From contig JAOPKD010000002.1 of assembly GCA_025517565.1 (NCBI GenBank), positions 309,090-373,089 of the forward strand: 64,000 bases of DNA, written 5' to 3'. The position numbers and the translations under genes are program-made. This document shows, piece by piece, positions 7,372 to 15,022 of the stretch (positions are counted from its first letter, which is position 1; each line of letters opens with the position of its first letter). This DNA is from Halapricum hydrolyticum. GTDB lineage: Archaea > Halobacteriota > Halobacteria > Halobacteriales > Haloarculaceae. The notes under the pieces are model-generated. The model was not told the DNA's origin, made no database searches, and saw only the letters and a list, made by a program, of their open reading frames with translations.

Positions 7372-8664
7372 ATGAAACACACGCTTCGCTTCCGTGCGTA
7401 CCTTTCCGACGGCGTGGCGAGCGAAGCGTGGCGGCAAATCGACATTCTTCGACAGATTCGCAATCACGCTATCCGAGACTACTATAGTAGTGACTACAAC
7501 AACCGGCCATCCGACTACGACCAACACGACAAACTCACCGAGTGGACAGACCGTTGGCCGACGTTTGCCGAACCCTCGCAACACGCCGCTCAACAGGCCA
7601 TAAGTCAAATCCACGACGATATTGAGACACTCCAAGAGCGGCGAGACGAAGGCTACGATGTTGGGCGGTTGCGGTGGCAAGGCAAAGGTGAATTTCGGTC
7701 AGTGTCGTACAATCAGTCCAGTCGCTTCAACGTGGATAACAACACGGGCAACGATCGATTCGTACGACTTCGACTCGAAAAGATTGGCTGGTTCAAGATT
7801 CGAGCAGAACGCGACGTACCACCAGCAGACGACATTGATGAGGTTATCCTCAAGAAAGAGACAACTGGTGAATGGTATGTCTCACTCGTGACCACTGTGG
7901 AAGACACGCCCGAGAAACCGCCGCTCAGAGACATTGACCCCGAGGACTGCGTAGGTGTTGACCTTGGCATTACCAGCTACATCCACACCTCGGAGAATCT
8001 GTCTGTGGACACGCTTGACCTGTCCGATGAGTACGACCGCTATGCACGCGAACAGCGGAGACTCGCCCGGAAAGAACATGGCTCTGCCAACTGGGAGAAC
8101 CAACGTCGGAAGGTCGCACAAGCAAAACGGACAATCAAGCGGAAGGTGCGAGACTACCAGCATAAGTTGACGACGTGGCTCGTCACAGAATACGACGTTG
8201 TGGCCGTTGAAGACTTGAATGTGAAGCCGATGCTGGAAACCAGTCAGAACGCCAAAAACAAGCAAGACGCCGCGTGGTCGCAGTTTCTTGAATTGTTGGA
8301 ATACAAGGCTGACCTGCACGGCACACACGTTGTGGAAGTGGAGCCAGCAGGCACGACGAAAGAGTGCGCTGTGTGTGGTGTCGAAACAGCCAAGCCACTC
8401 TGGGTACGCGAACATTCCTGTCCGGCGTGCGGCCACTCGCAAGACCGCGACCTGAACGCGGCGAAGAATATTCTCTCTCGTGGTTTGAAGCAGATAGGGG
8501 CGGGACGCTCCGAATCAACGCCTGTGCAGACTGCGCTCCCTACGTTCACACCTCAGCGAGAGGGGGTGGATGCAAAGCGCGTCGTTGAAGCAGGAAGCCC
8601 CGGAGTCGTACGGAAGACGTCGTCTTCCGTGATGACGAGAGACGGAGTCTCTCGAACCACTTGA
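7372..8664 (+). CDS. tnpB: RNA-guided endonuclease TnpB (IS200/IS605 OrfB)
   Basis: A 430-residue, full-length TnpB. The N-terminal OrfB domain opens MKHTLRFRAYLS. The RuvC-like nuclease has D197 (GVDLGI), E280 (VAVEDLN) and D360 (DRDLNAAKNI). The zinc ribbon has C332, C335, C350 and C353 (CAVCG and CPACGH). All catalytic residues are present, so it may be active. TnpB family proteins cleave DNA guided by an RNA from the element's right end and help retain the element. Here it sits inside the split acetyltransferase gene. The last ~40 residues overlap the hairpin-rich right end and are poorly conserved in kind. Confidence 0.93.
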   Translation: MKHTLRFRAYLSDGVASEAWRQIDILRQIRNHAIRDYYSSDYNNRPSDYDQHDKLTEWTDRWPTFAEPSQHAAQQAISQIHDDIETLQERRDEGYDVGRLRWQGKGEFRSVSYNQSSRFNVDNNTGNDRFVRLRLEKIGWFKIRAERDVPPADDIDEVILKKETTGEWYVSLVTTVEDTPEKPPLRDIDPEDCVGVDLGITSYIHTSENLSVDTLDLSDEYDRYAREQRRLARKEHGSANWENQRRKVAQAKRTIKRKVRDYQHKLTTWLVTEYDVVAVEDLNVKPMLETSQNAKNKQDAAWSQFLELLEYKADLHGTHVVEVEPAGTTKECAVCGVETAKPLWVREHSCPACGHSQDRDLNAAKNILSRGLKQIGAGRSESTPVQTALPTFTPQREGVDAKRVVEAGSPGVVRKTSSSVMTRDGVSRTT

Positions 8665-8665
8665 C
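8450..8665 (+). ncRNA. Candidate omega-RNA (TnpB guide RNA) overlapping the tnpB 3' end
   Basis: By family knowledge, TnpB guide RNAs arise from the 3' end of tnpB and the right end of the element. Two perfect hairpins are visible here. One has a 9-bp stem ACGGAAGAC with a 3-nt loop (8610-8630), the other a 7-bp stem GAGAGAC with loop GGA (8637-8653). The guide would be the host sequence right after the element, around 8666-8685. The 5' boundary is a guess. Confidence 0.4.
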
Positions 8666-8673
8666 CCCGGGGT
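8661..8673 (+). repeat. Right copy of the 13-bp boundary repeat
   Basis: TTGACCCCGGGGT is identical to 7151-7163. It follows directly after the two right-end hairpins and marks the junction with the N-terminal acetyltransferase fragment. Confidence 0.6.
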
Positions 8674-8678
8674 GGGTT

Positions 8679-8786
8679 CACCAGCAAAGTATCGCCGGAC
8701 TCGACGCCCAGTGCGCGGACGTCCTCGACGAGCCGATCCGTCGTCACTGGCTCGTCGGTTCGCTCGACGAGTTCGCGATCGCCCAT
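8679..8786 (-). pseudogene. Aminoglycoside 3-N-acetyltransferase-like gene, N-terminal part
   Basis: ATG 8786 opens a fragment of about 36 residues, MGDRELVERTDEPVTTDRLV, ending VESGDTLLV. That end matches the start of the AAC(3) fold, where family members continue with a His-Ser-Ser-type acetyl-CoA loop. Instead the frame runs into the mobile element. Together with 6537-7146 it reconstructs one gene split by the element. Confidence 0.72.
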
Positions 8787-8856
8787 GCGTCCGGCACTCG
8801 CCCGACCGTGTTAAAGTTAGCTTCGCCGACCAGCCGTCCCGGGACAGGCGATCGAC

Positions 8857-9594
8857 TCACCACCGCGCGTCGTCCCAGTCGATCCAGTCCTGTTCCCAGC
8901 CGGGCCGGGACTCGGCGTGTTTGCGGGCGAACTCCCGGTCCTCGCGGCGGGTTCGGTTGCGTTCGATCTCGTGGGTGGATTCGCCGTCGACCAGCATCGG
9001 CTGGAAGGCGACAGTACCGTGGCGTTCGATCTCGCCGCCCTTCGAGACGACCGACAGCGTCTGCGTGCCGGCACCGAGCGGCATGACGAGCCGGCCGTCC
9101 GGTGCCAGTTGTTCGAGCAGCGCTCGCGGCGGCTCGACCGCGCCCGCCTCCAGCAGGATACAGTCATAGGGTGCGTATGCAGCAAGCCCCTCCGCGCCGT
9201 CTCGACAGTCGACGAGTACCTCGTCGTAACCCGCTTTCGAGAGGTTCGAGCGCGCCTCGTAGACGAGCTGTCGGTTGATGTCGATCGCGTGCGTGTCGGT
9301 CGCGCCGACGATCTCGGCGATCACCGCGACGGTGTAGCCCACGCCGGCACCGACGACCAGCGCGCGATCGTCGGGTTTCGGGGCGAGGGCGTCCAGCAAG
9401 CGCGCGGCAGTGCTGGGTGCGAGCACGCGCGTTCCGTGGCGCTCCCCGGTCCGGTCGGCGTAGGGAGCGTCGTCCACGAAGGGCTCGCGTTCGACCGCTC
9501 GCATTGCCAGCGACACCTCCTCGTCTTCGAGACAGCCTTTGCTCTCGTGTTCCAGGCTGTCGACCATGTCCTCGCGCAGTACCGCGGGGTCCAT
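8857..9594 (-). CDS. pcm: Protein-L-isoaspartate O-methyltransferase
   Basis: A 245-residue cytoplasmic repair enzyme that methylates L-isoaspartyl residues with AdoMet. Visible features are FVDDAPYADRTGERHGTRVL, with the family's substrate loop, and the AdoMet motif VGAGVGY at 80-86. The acidic ribose-binding ending THAIDINRQLV and the post-I motif YDCILLEAGAVEPPRALLEQ follow. The C-terminal ~40 residues are an Arg/Trp-rich tail found in haloarchaeal members. It lies just upstream of the broken acetyltransferase gene on the same strand. Confidence 0.9.
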   Translation of the reverse strand: MDPAVLREDMVDSLEHESKGCLEDEEVSLAMRAVEREPFVDDAPYADRTGERHGTRVLAPSTAARLLDALAPKPDDRALVVGAGVGYTVAVIAEIVGATDTHAIDINRQLVYEARSNLSKAGYDEVLVDCRDGAEGLAAYAPYDCILLEAGAVEPPRALLEQLAPDGRLVMPLGAGTQTLSVVSKGGEIERHGTVAFQPMLVDGESTHEIERNRTRREDREFARKHAESRPGWEQDWIDWDDARW

Positions 9595-9630
9595 ATCCGT
9601 CGTTTCGGCCGCGTCGTAATGAATGGCGCG

Positions 9631-10137
9631 CTAGACGAGGGCGAGGAGAGCGACAGTCCCGCTCAGCACGACCACGCCGATGCCGAACAGTACCTTGTTT
9701 GCAATCGAATCCGCGGTCCAGAGTCCGAGCGAATACGATCGGTCCGACAGCGGTGCAAACGGTCTGATTCCCATCGGCGTCACCAGGTCGCCGACCAGGT
9801 GTCCGAGCACCGAAAACGCCACGACGCTGCCGCTATACACCCCAAGCGTCGCCGGCGTGTAGACGGCGAGTTCGGGGACCGACGACGCGACTGCCGCCCC
9901 GGTGTAGTAGACCGGAATCGCCACTGCGAGTCCGAGGGCGCTGGCCGCCCAGACGGTGTGGGTGATCCCGCGGTGAGCGACCAGTGGCAACCGAACGTCG
10001 GCGTCCGGCATCGATGCGGTGGTGAAGACGACCGCAACGCCGACGATACCGAGCACGACATGTCCGGTCAGCGCGAGCGCCGCGAAGACCGGCGCGAACA
10101 GGACGAGGTTGACCCCCTGGTGGCCAGTGCGGTACAC
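9631..10137 (-). CDS. Membrane-bound metal-dependent hydrolase (DUF457/YdjM-like)
   Basis: A 168-residue integral membrane protein with about four hydrophobic segments. Conserved polar motifs are H6, the MPDAD segment at 43-47, HRGITH at 55-60 and SVLGHLVGDLVTPMGIRPFA, the His/Asp metal-binding signature of the DUF457/YdjM family. The start is most likely GTG 10137 (VYRTGHQG). The family typically begins with this short segment, and the upstream codons look non-coding. Its substrate is unknown. Confidence 0.78.
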   Translation of the reverse strand: MYRTGHQGVNLVLFAPVFAALALTGHVVLGIVGVAVVFTTASMPDADVRLPLVAHRGITHTVWAASALGLAVAIPVYYTGAAVASSVPELAVYTPATLGVYSGSVVAFSVLGHLVGDLVTPMGIRPFAPLSDRSYSLGLWTADSIANKVLFGIGVVVLSGTVALLALV

Positions 10138-10189
10138 GCCGAACTCTGGGGAGCCGAGACATACATATCTGTCCGTCCGGCGAGCCCGC

Positions 10190-10198
10190 AGTATTAGG
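10190..10198 (+). promoter_or_regulatory. TATA box for the NRDE gene
   Basis: GTATTAGGA is centred about 28 bp before ATG 10223, consistent with a leaderless transcript. Confidence 0.45.
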
Positions 10199-10222
10199 AC
10201 TCGGGGAACCCTACAGCGGTAC

Positions 10223-10963
10223 ATGTGCACACTGGTGTTCGCCTGGCAGACCTTCGCCGAGGCGCCGATCGTCGCGGCGGCCAACCGCGACGAGGCGCTT
10301 GATCGGCCGTCACGACCGCCCGAGACGTTCGATTCGGGCCCGGCAGTGCTCGCCCCGCGGGACGGCGAGGCCGGCGGGACGTGGATCGGCGTCAACGATC
10401 GGGACGTGTTCGTCGCGATCACCAACCGCTGGACCGACGTCGAACTGGCGGGCGACCGCTCTCGCGGGTTGCTCGTCCGTGACGCGCTCGGCCGGGAGAG
10501 CGCCGAAGACGCCGTCCGCTACGTCGAACGCGAACTCGACGCGCGTAGTTACGAGCCGTTCAACCTCGTCGTCGCCGATCGCTCCGCGGCGCTGTTCGTC
10601 GAGTACGACGGCAGGGTGGCGATCCGGAACCTCGACCCGGGCGTCCACGCCGTCGCGAACACGGGCGCCGACGGCCGGTACGCGATCCCGGACCGCCGCC
10701 GCGAGCACGCCCAGAGACAGGCCGAGAACGTCGACCGCCTGCGGACGGAGCTCCAGCCCGAGCCCGGAGAGGACGCCGAGACGTGGCGACGCCGGGCGCG
10801 GGAAGCGATCCGCGATCACGAGTACGGCGTCTGCGTCCACGGCGACGGGTTCGGCACGCGCTCGTCGTCGTTGATCACGGTCGGTAGCGACGGCGTCACC
10901 TATCACTTCGCGGACGGACCGCCCTGCGAGACCGACTACCGGCCGATCGAAGCCGACCTGTAG
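10223..10963 (+). CDS. NRDE family protein
   Basis: A 246-residue member of the NRDE family (TANGO2-like, Ntn-hydrolase-type fold). It starts MCTLVFAW with the conserved Cys2 and has the name-giving motif N21-R22-D23-E24, then GGTWIGVND and VANTG. The C-terminus GTRSSSLITV matches the family's closing strand. Eukaryotic relatives are linked to lipid or haem handling, but archaeal function is not known. ATG 10223 is fixed because Cys2 must follow the initiator Met. Confidence 0.87.
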   Translation: MCTLVFAWQTFAEAPIVAAANRDEALDRPSRPPETFDSGPAVLAPRDGEAGGTWIGVNDRDVFVAITNRWTDVELAGDRSRGLLVRDALGRESAEDAVRYVERELDARSYEPFNLVVADRSAALFVEYDGRVAIRNLDPGVHAVANTGADGRYAIPDRRREHAQRQAENVDRLRTELQPEPGEDAETWRRRAREAIRDHEYGVCVHGDGFGTRSSSLITVGSDGVTYHFADGPPCETDYRPIEADL

Positions 10964-10987
10964 CCCACCGCGAGAGATCGAAAGCCA

Positions 10988-10996
10988 CCTTTAAGC
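10988..10996 (+). promoter_or_regulatory. TATA box for the HTH gene at 11020
   Basis: CCTTTAAGC is centred about 28 bp before ATG 11020. Confidence 0.5.
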
Positions 10997-11019
10997 GAAT
11001 CCGGGCGCGAACAGCACAC

Positions 11020-11370
11020 ATGAGCACGTCATCGGCCGAGGACGATCTCTCGGAAGACCAGCGGCGCGGTCTCGAACTCATCCGGGAAACCGGGGGGATC
11101 CACCAGAGCGACTTCTGGAAGGAACTTGACGTCAGCTCCCGGAAGGGAAGCCGTATCGTCGAGTCGCTCGTCGAAGAGGACCTGATCGACCGCGAAGACA
11201 CCGTCTACAACGGCCACAATACGTACTACCTGACGCCGAAAGCCAGGGATCTCGACTTCTCTCTCCTGATGGCCGGCGACATGCTCTCGCCGTTCATCGG
11301 TGACGAAGAGGTGAATCCACAGAGCGACGCCTTCACGCAGTGGATCATGAACCTGGCCTACGAGGAGTGA
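11020..11370 (+). CDS. Winged-helix transcriptional regulator
   Basis: A 116-residue cytoplasmic DNA-binding protein with a MarR-like winged helix: EDQRRGLELIRETGGIHQSD, recognition helix SSRKGSRIVESLVEEDLIDR and wing TYYLTPKA. The C-terminal ~35 residues may form the dimer interface. It has its own leaderless promoter. A 24-bp perfect palindrome lies 43 bp after the stop and could be its binding site or a terminator. The target is unknown. Confidence 0.75.
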   Translation: MSTSSAEDDLSEDQRRGLELIRETGGIHQSDFWKELDVSSRKGSRIVESLVEEDLIDREDTVYNGHNTYYLTPKARDLDFSLLMAGDMLSPFIGDEEVNPQSDAFTQWIMNLAYEE

Positions 11371-11412
11371 CCTGAACCTGGCTGCTACTGCCGACTGTAA
11401 GTTCGTACAGAT

Positions 11413-11436
11413 ATTCGGCACGCCGGCGTGCCGAAT
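11413..11436. promoter_or_regulatory. 24-bp perfect palindrome between the HTH gene and crcB
   Basis: The half-site ATTCGGCACGCC is followed immediately by its exact reverse complement, with no spacer. There is no T-run on either side, so a dimeric regulator operator seems more likely than a simple terminator. Confidence 0.5.
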
Positions 11437-11586
11437 CGTTTCGAAAAGTTACAGCCGGCAATATGAGGAGGTATGGCCGAACAGTCATGGCCGGAATACT
11501 TCGGGCAGTCGGAATTAATCTCGATTGATCGTTTCGTTTTCCCTCGATTCGAAACTGCTGAATAGTGCCTCGGCCAATCGGGCCCA

Positions 11587-11973
11587 ATGACCGGACGGGA
11601 CCACCCGCTCGCGCGGGCCGAACCACTGCTTTTGATCGCCATCGGCGGATTCGTCGGGGCGACGCTCCGGTATGCCATCTCGACGGCACTGCCGGGCGGG
11701 TTTCCCTGGGGGACGCTGACGGTGAACGTCCTGGGCAGTTTCGCGCTTGGACTGTTGCTCTACGAAGCCCATCTCACGGACCTGCTGAGCGCGGAGACGC
11801 GGCTCATCCTCGGGACGGGCCTGCTCTCGTCGTTTACGACCTACAGCACTTTCGCGGTCGAGACGGCGACGCTCGATCCAGCGATGGCGGTTCTCAACGT
11901 CGGCGCGAACTACGCGCTCGGGTTCCTGGCCGTGGTCGGTGCTCGCGCCGTCACCAGGGGGTCGTTGCCGTGA
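11587..11973 (+). CDS. crcB: Fluoride ion channel CrcB/Fluc, first subunit
   Basis: A 128-residue membrane protein with four transmembrane helices. The family signatures are IGGFVGATLRYAIS, LTVNVLGSFALGLLL and TGLLSSFTTYSTFAVET, the last containing the pore-lining Phe/Thr track. Fluc subunits form dual-topology dimers that expel fluoride. Its stop codon overlaps the GTG start of a second crcB, so the two are probably translated together and may form a heterodimer. Confidence 0.92.
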   Translation: MTGRDHPLARAEPLLLIAIGGFVGATLRYAISTALPGGFPWGTLTVNVLGSFALGLLLYEAHLTDLLSAETRLILGTGLLSSFTTYSTFAVETATLDPAMAVLNVGANYALGFLAVVGARAVTRGSLP

Positions 11974-12329
11974 CGAGCCCGGCCGTGCTCGTCGGCGTCG
12001 GTGGCGTGCTCGGCGCGATCGCCCGCCATCTCGTCGGCGCCCGGATCGAGACGGACAACGCCGACACGTTCGCCGTCAACGTGCTCGGGAGCGTCGCGCT
12101 GGGGTTGCTCGTGACGGTGCCGCTCGATGCGCAGCTGGCGTTCGTGTTCGCGACTGGCTTCTGTGGCGCGTTCACGACGTTTTCGTCGTTCGCGTTCGAG
12201 ACCGTTCGGCTCTACGAGACCGGCCACCGGCGTCGTGCGGTCACCAACGCTGCCGGCTCGCTGGCGGCCGCGCTGGTGGGCGTCGCGCTTGGCGCAGGGC
12301 TGGGCAGCGTGCTTGCGGGCGCGATGTGA
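11970..12329 (+). CDS. crcB: Fluoride ion channel CrcB/Fluc, second subunit
   Basis: A 119-residue paralogue of the preceding gene: VGVGGVLGAIARHLVGARIE, FAVNVLGSVALGLLV and TGFCGAFTTFSSFAFETVRL. GTG 11970 lies in the 4-base overlap GTGA with the first crcB and gives a protein of normal Fluc length. Genomes with two adjacent copies generally make an antiparallel heterodimer; that is inferred here from the tandem arrangement. Confidence 0.9.
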   Translation: MTSPAVLVGVGGVLGAIARHLVGARIETDNADTFAVNVLGSVALGLLVTVPLDAQLAFVFATGFCGAFTTFSSFAFETVRLYETGHRRRAVTNAAGSLAAALVGVALGAGLGSVLAGAM

Positions 12330-12385
12330 GACGCGACGACGACACTGCCGACAACGTCAAGGCGGCTGGACCGCCACACCCGAAC

Positions 12386-13492
12386 ATGGATCCCGAGCAA
12401 CTTCGGGCGGACGTCCCGGCACTGGACCGTGCTGTCTATCTCAACACCGGTGCGTCCAGTCCGAGTCCGCGTCGCGTTGTCGAGGCGATGACAGACTTCG
12501 CGGAGTACTTCGAGTACGAGGTCCCTGTCGGTGAGGGCGTCTACACGGTCGGCTGGGAGACGTACGAGGCTGCGCGCGAGACGATCGCCGGCTTTCTCGG
12601 TGTCGACCCCCGCGAGGTCGCGCTCACCAAGAGCACGGCTGACGGCGTGAATCTGCTCGCCTGCGCGATCGACTGGGAGCCCGGCGACGTGGTCGTCAGG
12701 ACGGACCTGGAGCATCCTGCCGGGATACTCCCGTGGGACCGGCTGGCCGATCTCGAAGACATCGAGGTCCGGGTGCTCGAGACGGAGGACGGCCGAGTCG
12801 ATCTCGACGCGGTCGCGGCTGCCGCCGAGGACGCGCGACTGTTCGCCGTGAGTTCGCTCACCTGGACTCACGGGACGCGCCTGCCGGTCAGCGAGATCGC
12901 CGAAATCGCTCACGACGCCGGCGCGAAAGTGCTCGTCGACGCCGTCCAGTCGCCCGGCCAGTATCCCGTCGATCTCGAGCAGTGGGGTGCGGACTTCGTC
13001 GTCGGATCCGGTCACAAGTGGCTGCTCGGCCCCTGGGGCAGCGGCTTCACCTACGTCGACAGCGACGCGATCGACGCGCTGGTGCCCCGCCGGATCGGCT
13101 ACCGGTCGGTCGAGACGCCGACCGATCCGGAGTACGCGTTCAGCGAGGGAGCGTCTCGCTTCGAGGTCGGCACCGCCTCGCCGTTGCCACACGTCGGTCT
13201 CGCCGAAGCGATGGATCTCCTCGAGGAGATCGGCATGGAGACCGTCGAGTCCAGGATCGCACGCCTCACCGATCGACTCAAGGACGGGATCGACGACGAG
13301 CGGCTGCTCAGCCCCCGCGAGTACGAGTCCGGCCTGGTAACGTTCCGGGTCGACGACCCCGAGGCGACCGTCGAGCGTCTCCGCGAGCGGGACGTGATCG
13401 TCCGGTCGCTCCCGTACCCGAAGGCCGTGCGGGCGTCGGTCCACGCGTTCAATACGGCCGAGGACGTCGACGCGTTGCTCGACGGGCTGTAG
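12386..13492 (+). CDS. Class V aminotransferase / cysteine desulfurase-like PLP enzyme
   Basis: A 368-residue PLP enzyme of the fold-type I class V group. Visible residues are the PLP-binding Lys211 in GSGHKWLLGPWGSG, Asp185 in KVLVDAVQSP, and TKSTADGVNLL near 81-91. The N-terminal YLNTGASSPSP is typical. It resembles SufS/CsdA and isopenicillin-N epimerase-like proteins; an obvious active-site Cys loop is not evident, so desulfurase activity is not assured. ATG 12386 begins MDPEQLRADVPAL, the family start. Confidence 0.83.
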   Translation: MDPEQLRADVPALDRAVYLNTGASSPSPRRVVEAMTDFAEYFEYEVPVGEGVYTVGWETYEAARETIAGFLGVDPREVALTKSTADGVNLLACAIDWEPGDVVVRTDLEHPAGILPWDRLADLEDIEVRVLETEDGRVDLDAVAAAAEDARLFAVSSLTWTHGTRLPVSEIAEIAHDAGAKVLVDAVQSPGQYPVDLEQWGADFVVGSGHKWLLGPWGSGFTYVDSDAIDALVPRRIGYRSVETPTDPEYAFSEGASRFEVGTASPLPHVGLAEAMDLLEEIGMETVESRIARLTDRLKDGIDDERLLSPREYESGLVTFRVDDPEATVERLRERDVIVRSLPYPKAVRASVHAFNTAEDVDALLDGL

Positions 13493-13510
13493 CCTCGAAA
13501 ACGGAGAAGC

Positions 13511-14173
13511 TCACTCGTCACCGACCGGACGACGACGGAGCTCGTCGATCCGGGCGCGGAGTTGATCGAGTTCCGACTCCAGTTCCTCGCGACGGTCGAT
13601 CAGTCCGCTCAGCTCTTCTGTGTTGACCGAGTGGTCCTGTTCCAGCGACGCCTCCAGGGAGTCGTTAGTCGCCTGCACGAGATAGATAGCGACCTGCAAC
13701 ACTTCCTGGGGGGACTCGGTCGCCTCCAGCAGTGACAGCTCGCCGGACTGCATCGCATACCTGATCAACGGGACCTCCTCCTCGGCGTGGTAGGTCGTCG
13801 TCGTCGAGAGGCCGGTCACGGGGTTGTACCGGTCGTGTGACTGCTCGGTGCGCACGACGTTGAACGGTTCCTCCAGGGACGGATACGTCTCCGCGAGGTC
13901 ACGGAGTTTGTCCGCAGCGGTCACGTCCAGCTGGGCTTCGACGTCACCGAAAAACTGCTTGGAGCCGGTGAGACTCAGCGCAACGGCGAAGAAGACGCCC
14001 GGCCGATTCTCGGCGAGCGCCCGGATCCGCTCGCGAACCTCCTCGTGCTCGCCTTCGAGTGTGAGCCGTTCGAGTTCGTCCAGCAACGTCCGGGTCCCCG
14101 ATTCACGCTCGATGTATTCGGTCACGAGCGCGCCCGGAAGCTCGGCCTCGTCGGTGTCGTCCCGGCCATTCAT
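13511..14173 (-). CDS. Haloarchaeal acidic protein with C-terminal coiled coil
   Basis: A 220-residue protein of unknown function. It is predicted soluble, mostly helical and very acidic. A coiled coil runs over the last ~35 residues (REELESELDQLRARIDELRR). A central segment, NRPGVFFAVALSLTGSKQFF, is moderately hydrophobic. ATG 14173 is preferred over upstream codons because composition changes there. It is convergent with the class V aminotransferase gene (18 bp between stops). Confidence 0.65.
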   Translation of the reverse strand: MNGRDDTDEAELPGALVTEYIERESGTRTLLDELERLTLEGEHEEVRERIRALAENRPGVFFAVALSLTGSKQFFGDVEAQLDVTAADKLRDLAETYPSLEEPFNVVRTEQSHDRYNPVTGLSTTTTYHAEEEVPLIRYAMQSGELSLLEATESPQEVLQVAIYLVQATNDSLEASLEQDHSVNTEELSGLIDRREELESELDQLRARIDELRRRPVGDE

Positions 14174-14259
14174 ATCACCCCGTTCGTGCCCCGAGCCTAA
14201 ACGCTTTTGTAGGCTGTTCCCCGGCACGGGGAACGGACTCGATCACGGACGACGAGTTG

Positions 14260-14928
14260 TCACTGTCGCGGCTCCGTCTCACGGACGTCAGCTACGGCTG
14301 CCCGAACGAGCTTCGCCTGGGCCTTCTGGAGGTGTTCGCTCACCGTGCTGGAAGCACAGCCGAGTCGCTCGGCGACGTCTGCGTGCGTGACGCGTCGCGG
14401 CTGTTGGAAGTAGCCCATCTCGAGTGCGACTTCGAGCACTTCTCGCTGGCGCTCACTCAACGCTGCGAGCGGGTCGGTCCGTCCGCCAGCGTGTTCGCCG
14501 ATCGCCCGAACGTCGATCTCGACGATGCTCGGCATCGATCGGAGAACCGACTGTAACACTTCGGACTCACCGACCAGCCGGGCGGTGACGCTCCCGTCGC
14601 GGTAAACGACCGGCTTCACGACGACTAGCCCCTCCGTGCTGGCCGCCTCCAGCACCGTCGCTAACTGTGAGACGGGATCGACTCGCAAGTAGCAATAGAA
14701 CCGTCCGTCGTCGATCGTCGTGACGTCCCACGAGACCGGGATCCCCGTCCGTTCGATCGCCTCGCGGAACGCTGCCTCGTCGCCGGTGATCGAATACAAC
14801 AGCGTCGGTCGATCGGTATCCCCGAGGTTCCAGTCGACCAATCGCGTCTCGGCCACGAACGGCGCGTCGGCGATCACCTCGAAGAACGGCGGCACAGACT
14901 CCGGGTCCGGTGTCGCCGTCAACTCCAT
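14260..14928 (-). CDS. Bacterio-opsin activator-type HTH-10 regulator
   Basis: A 222-residue regulator of the haloarchaeal Bat/HTH_10 family. The N-terminal ~150 residues are the small sensory region typical of these proteins. The C-terminal HTH contains LAALSERQREVLEVALEMGY, then FQQPRRVTHADVAERLGCAS and STVSEHLQKAQAKLV. A GTG nine bases upstream (14937) is a possible alternative start. It is divergent from the ABC transporter genes and shares a 94-bp promoter region with them, so it may control them. Confidence 0.86.
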   Translation of the reverse strand: MELTATPDPESVPPFFEVIADAPFVAETRLVDWNLGDTDRPTLLYSITGDEAAFREAIERTGIPVSWDVTTIDDGRFYCYLRVDPVSQLATVLEAASTEGLVVVKPVVYRDGSVTARLVGESEVLQSVLRSMPSIVEIDVRAIGEHAGGRTDPLAALSERQREVLEVALEMGYFQQPRRVTHADVAERLGCASSTVSEHLQKAQAKLVRAAVADVRETEPRQ

Positions 14929-15022
14929 ATACTTCACACCCGCACCTGGTCGGCCGTATCGTAAAAATGCCCCGGCTATAGACGGCACAATCGCTACCGG
15001 GTCGGCACACCTCTGTCGCGAT

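Larger units (their letters stand above)
7156..8665 (+). mobile_element. IS200/IS605-type TnpB-only insertion element
   Basis: The element carries a small accessory ORF, tnpB and two hairpins near its right end, but no tnpA. It sits inside an acetyltransferase gene and is visibly lower in GC than its neighbours. TTGACCCCGGGGT occurs at both boundaries (7151-7163 and 8661-8673). I infer ends just after the left TTGAC and at the right TTGAC, by analogy with IS200/IS605 elements that insert next to a short target motif without target duplication. The left end contains the perfect palindrome GCATTAATGC at 7175-7184. Mobilisation would need a transposase supplied in trans. Confidence 0.75.

Noticed and set aside
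11371..11586. Fluoride riboswitch before crcB
   Set aside because: I searched by eye for the conserved riboswitch core and did not see it; only a palindrome is present.
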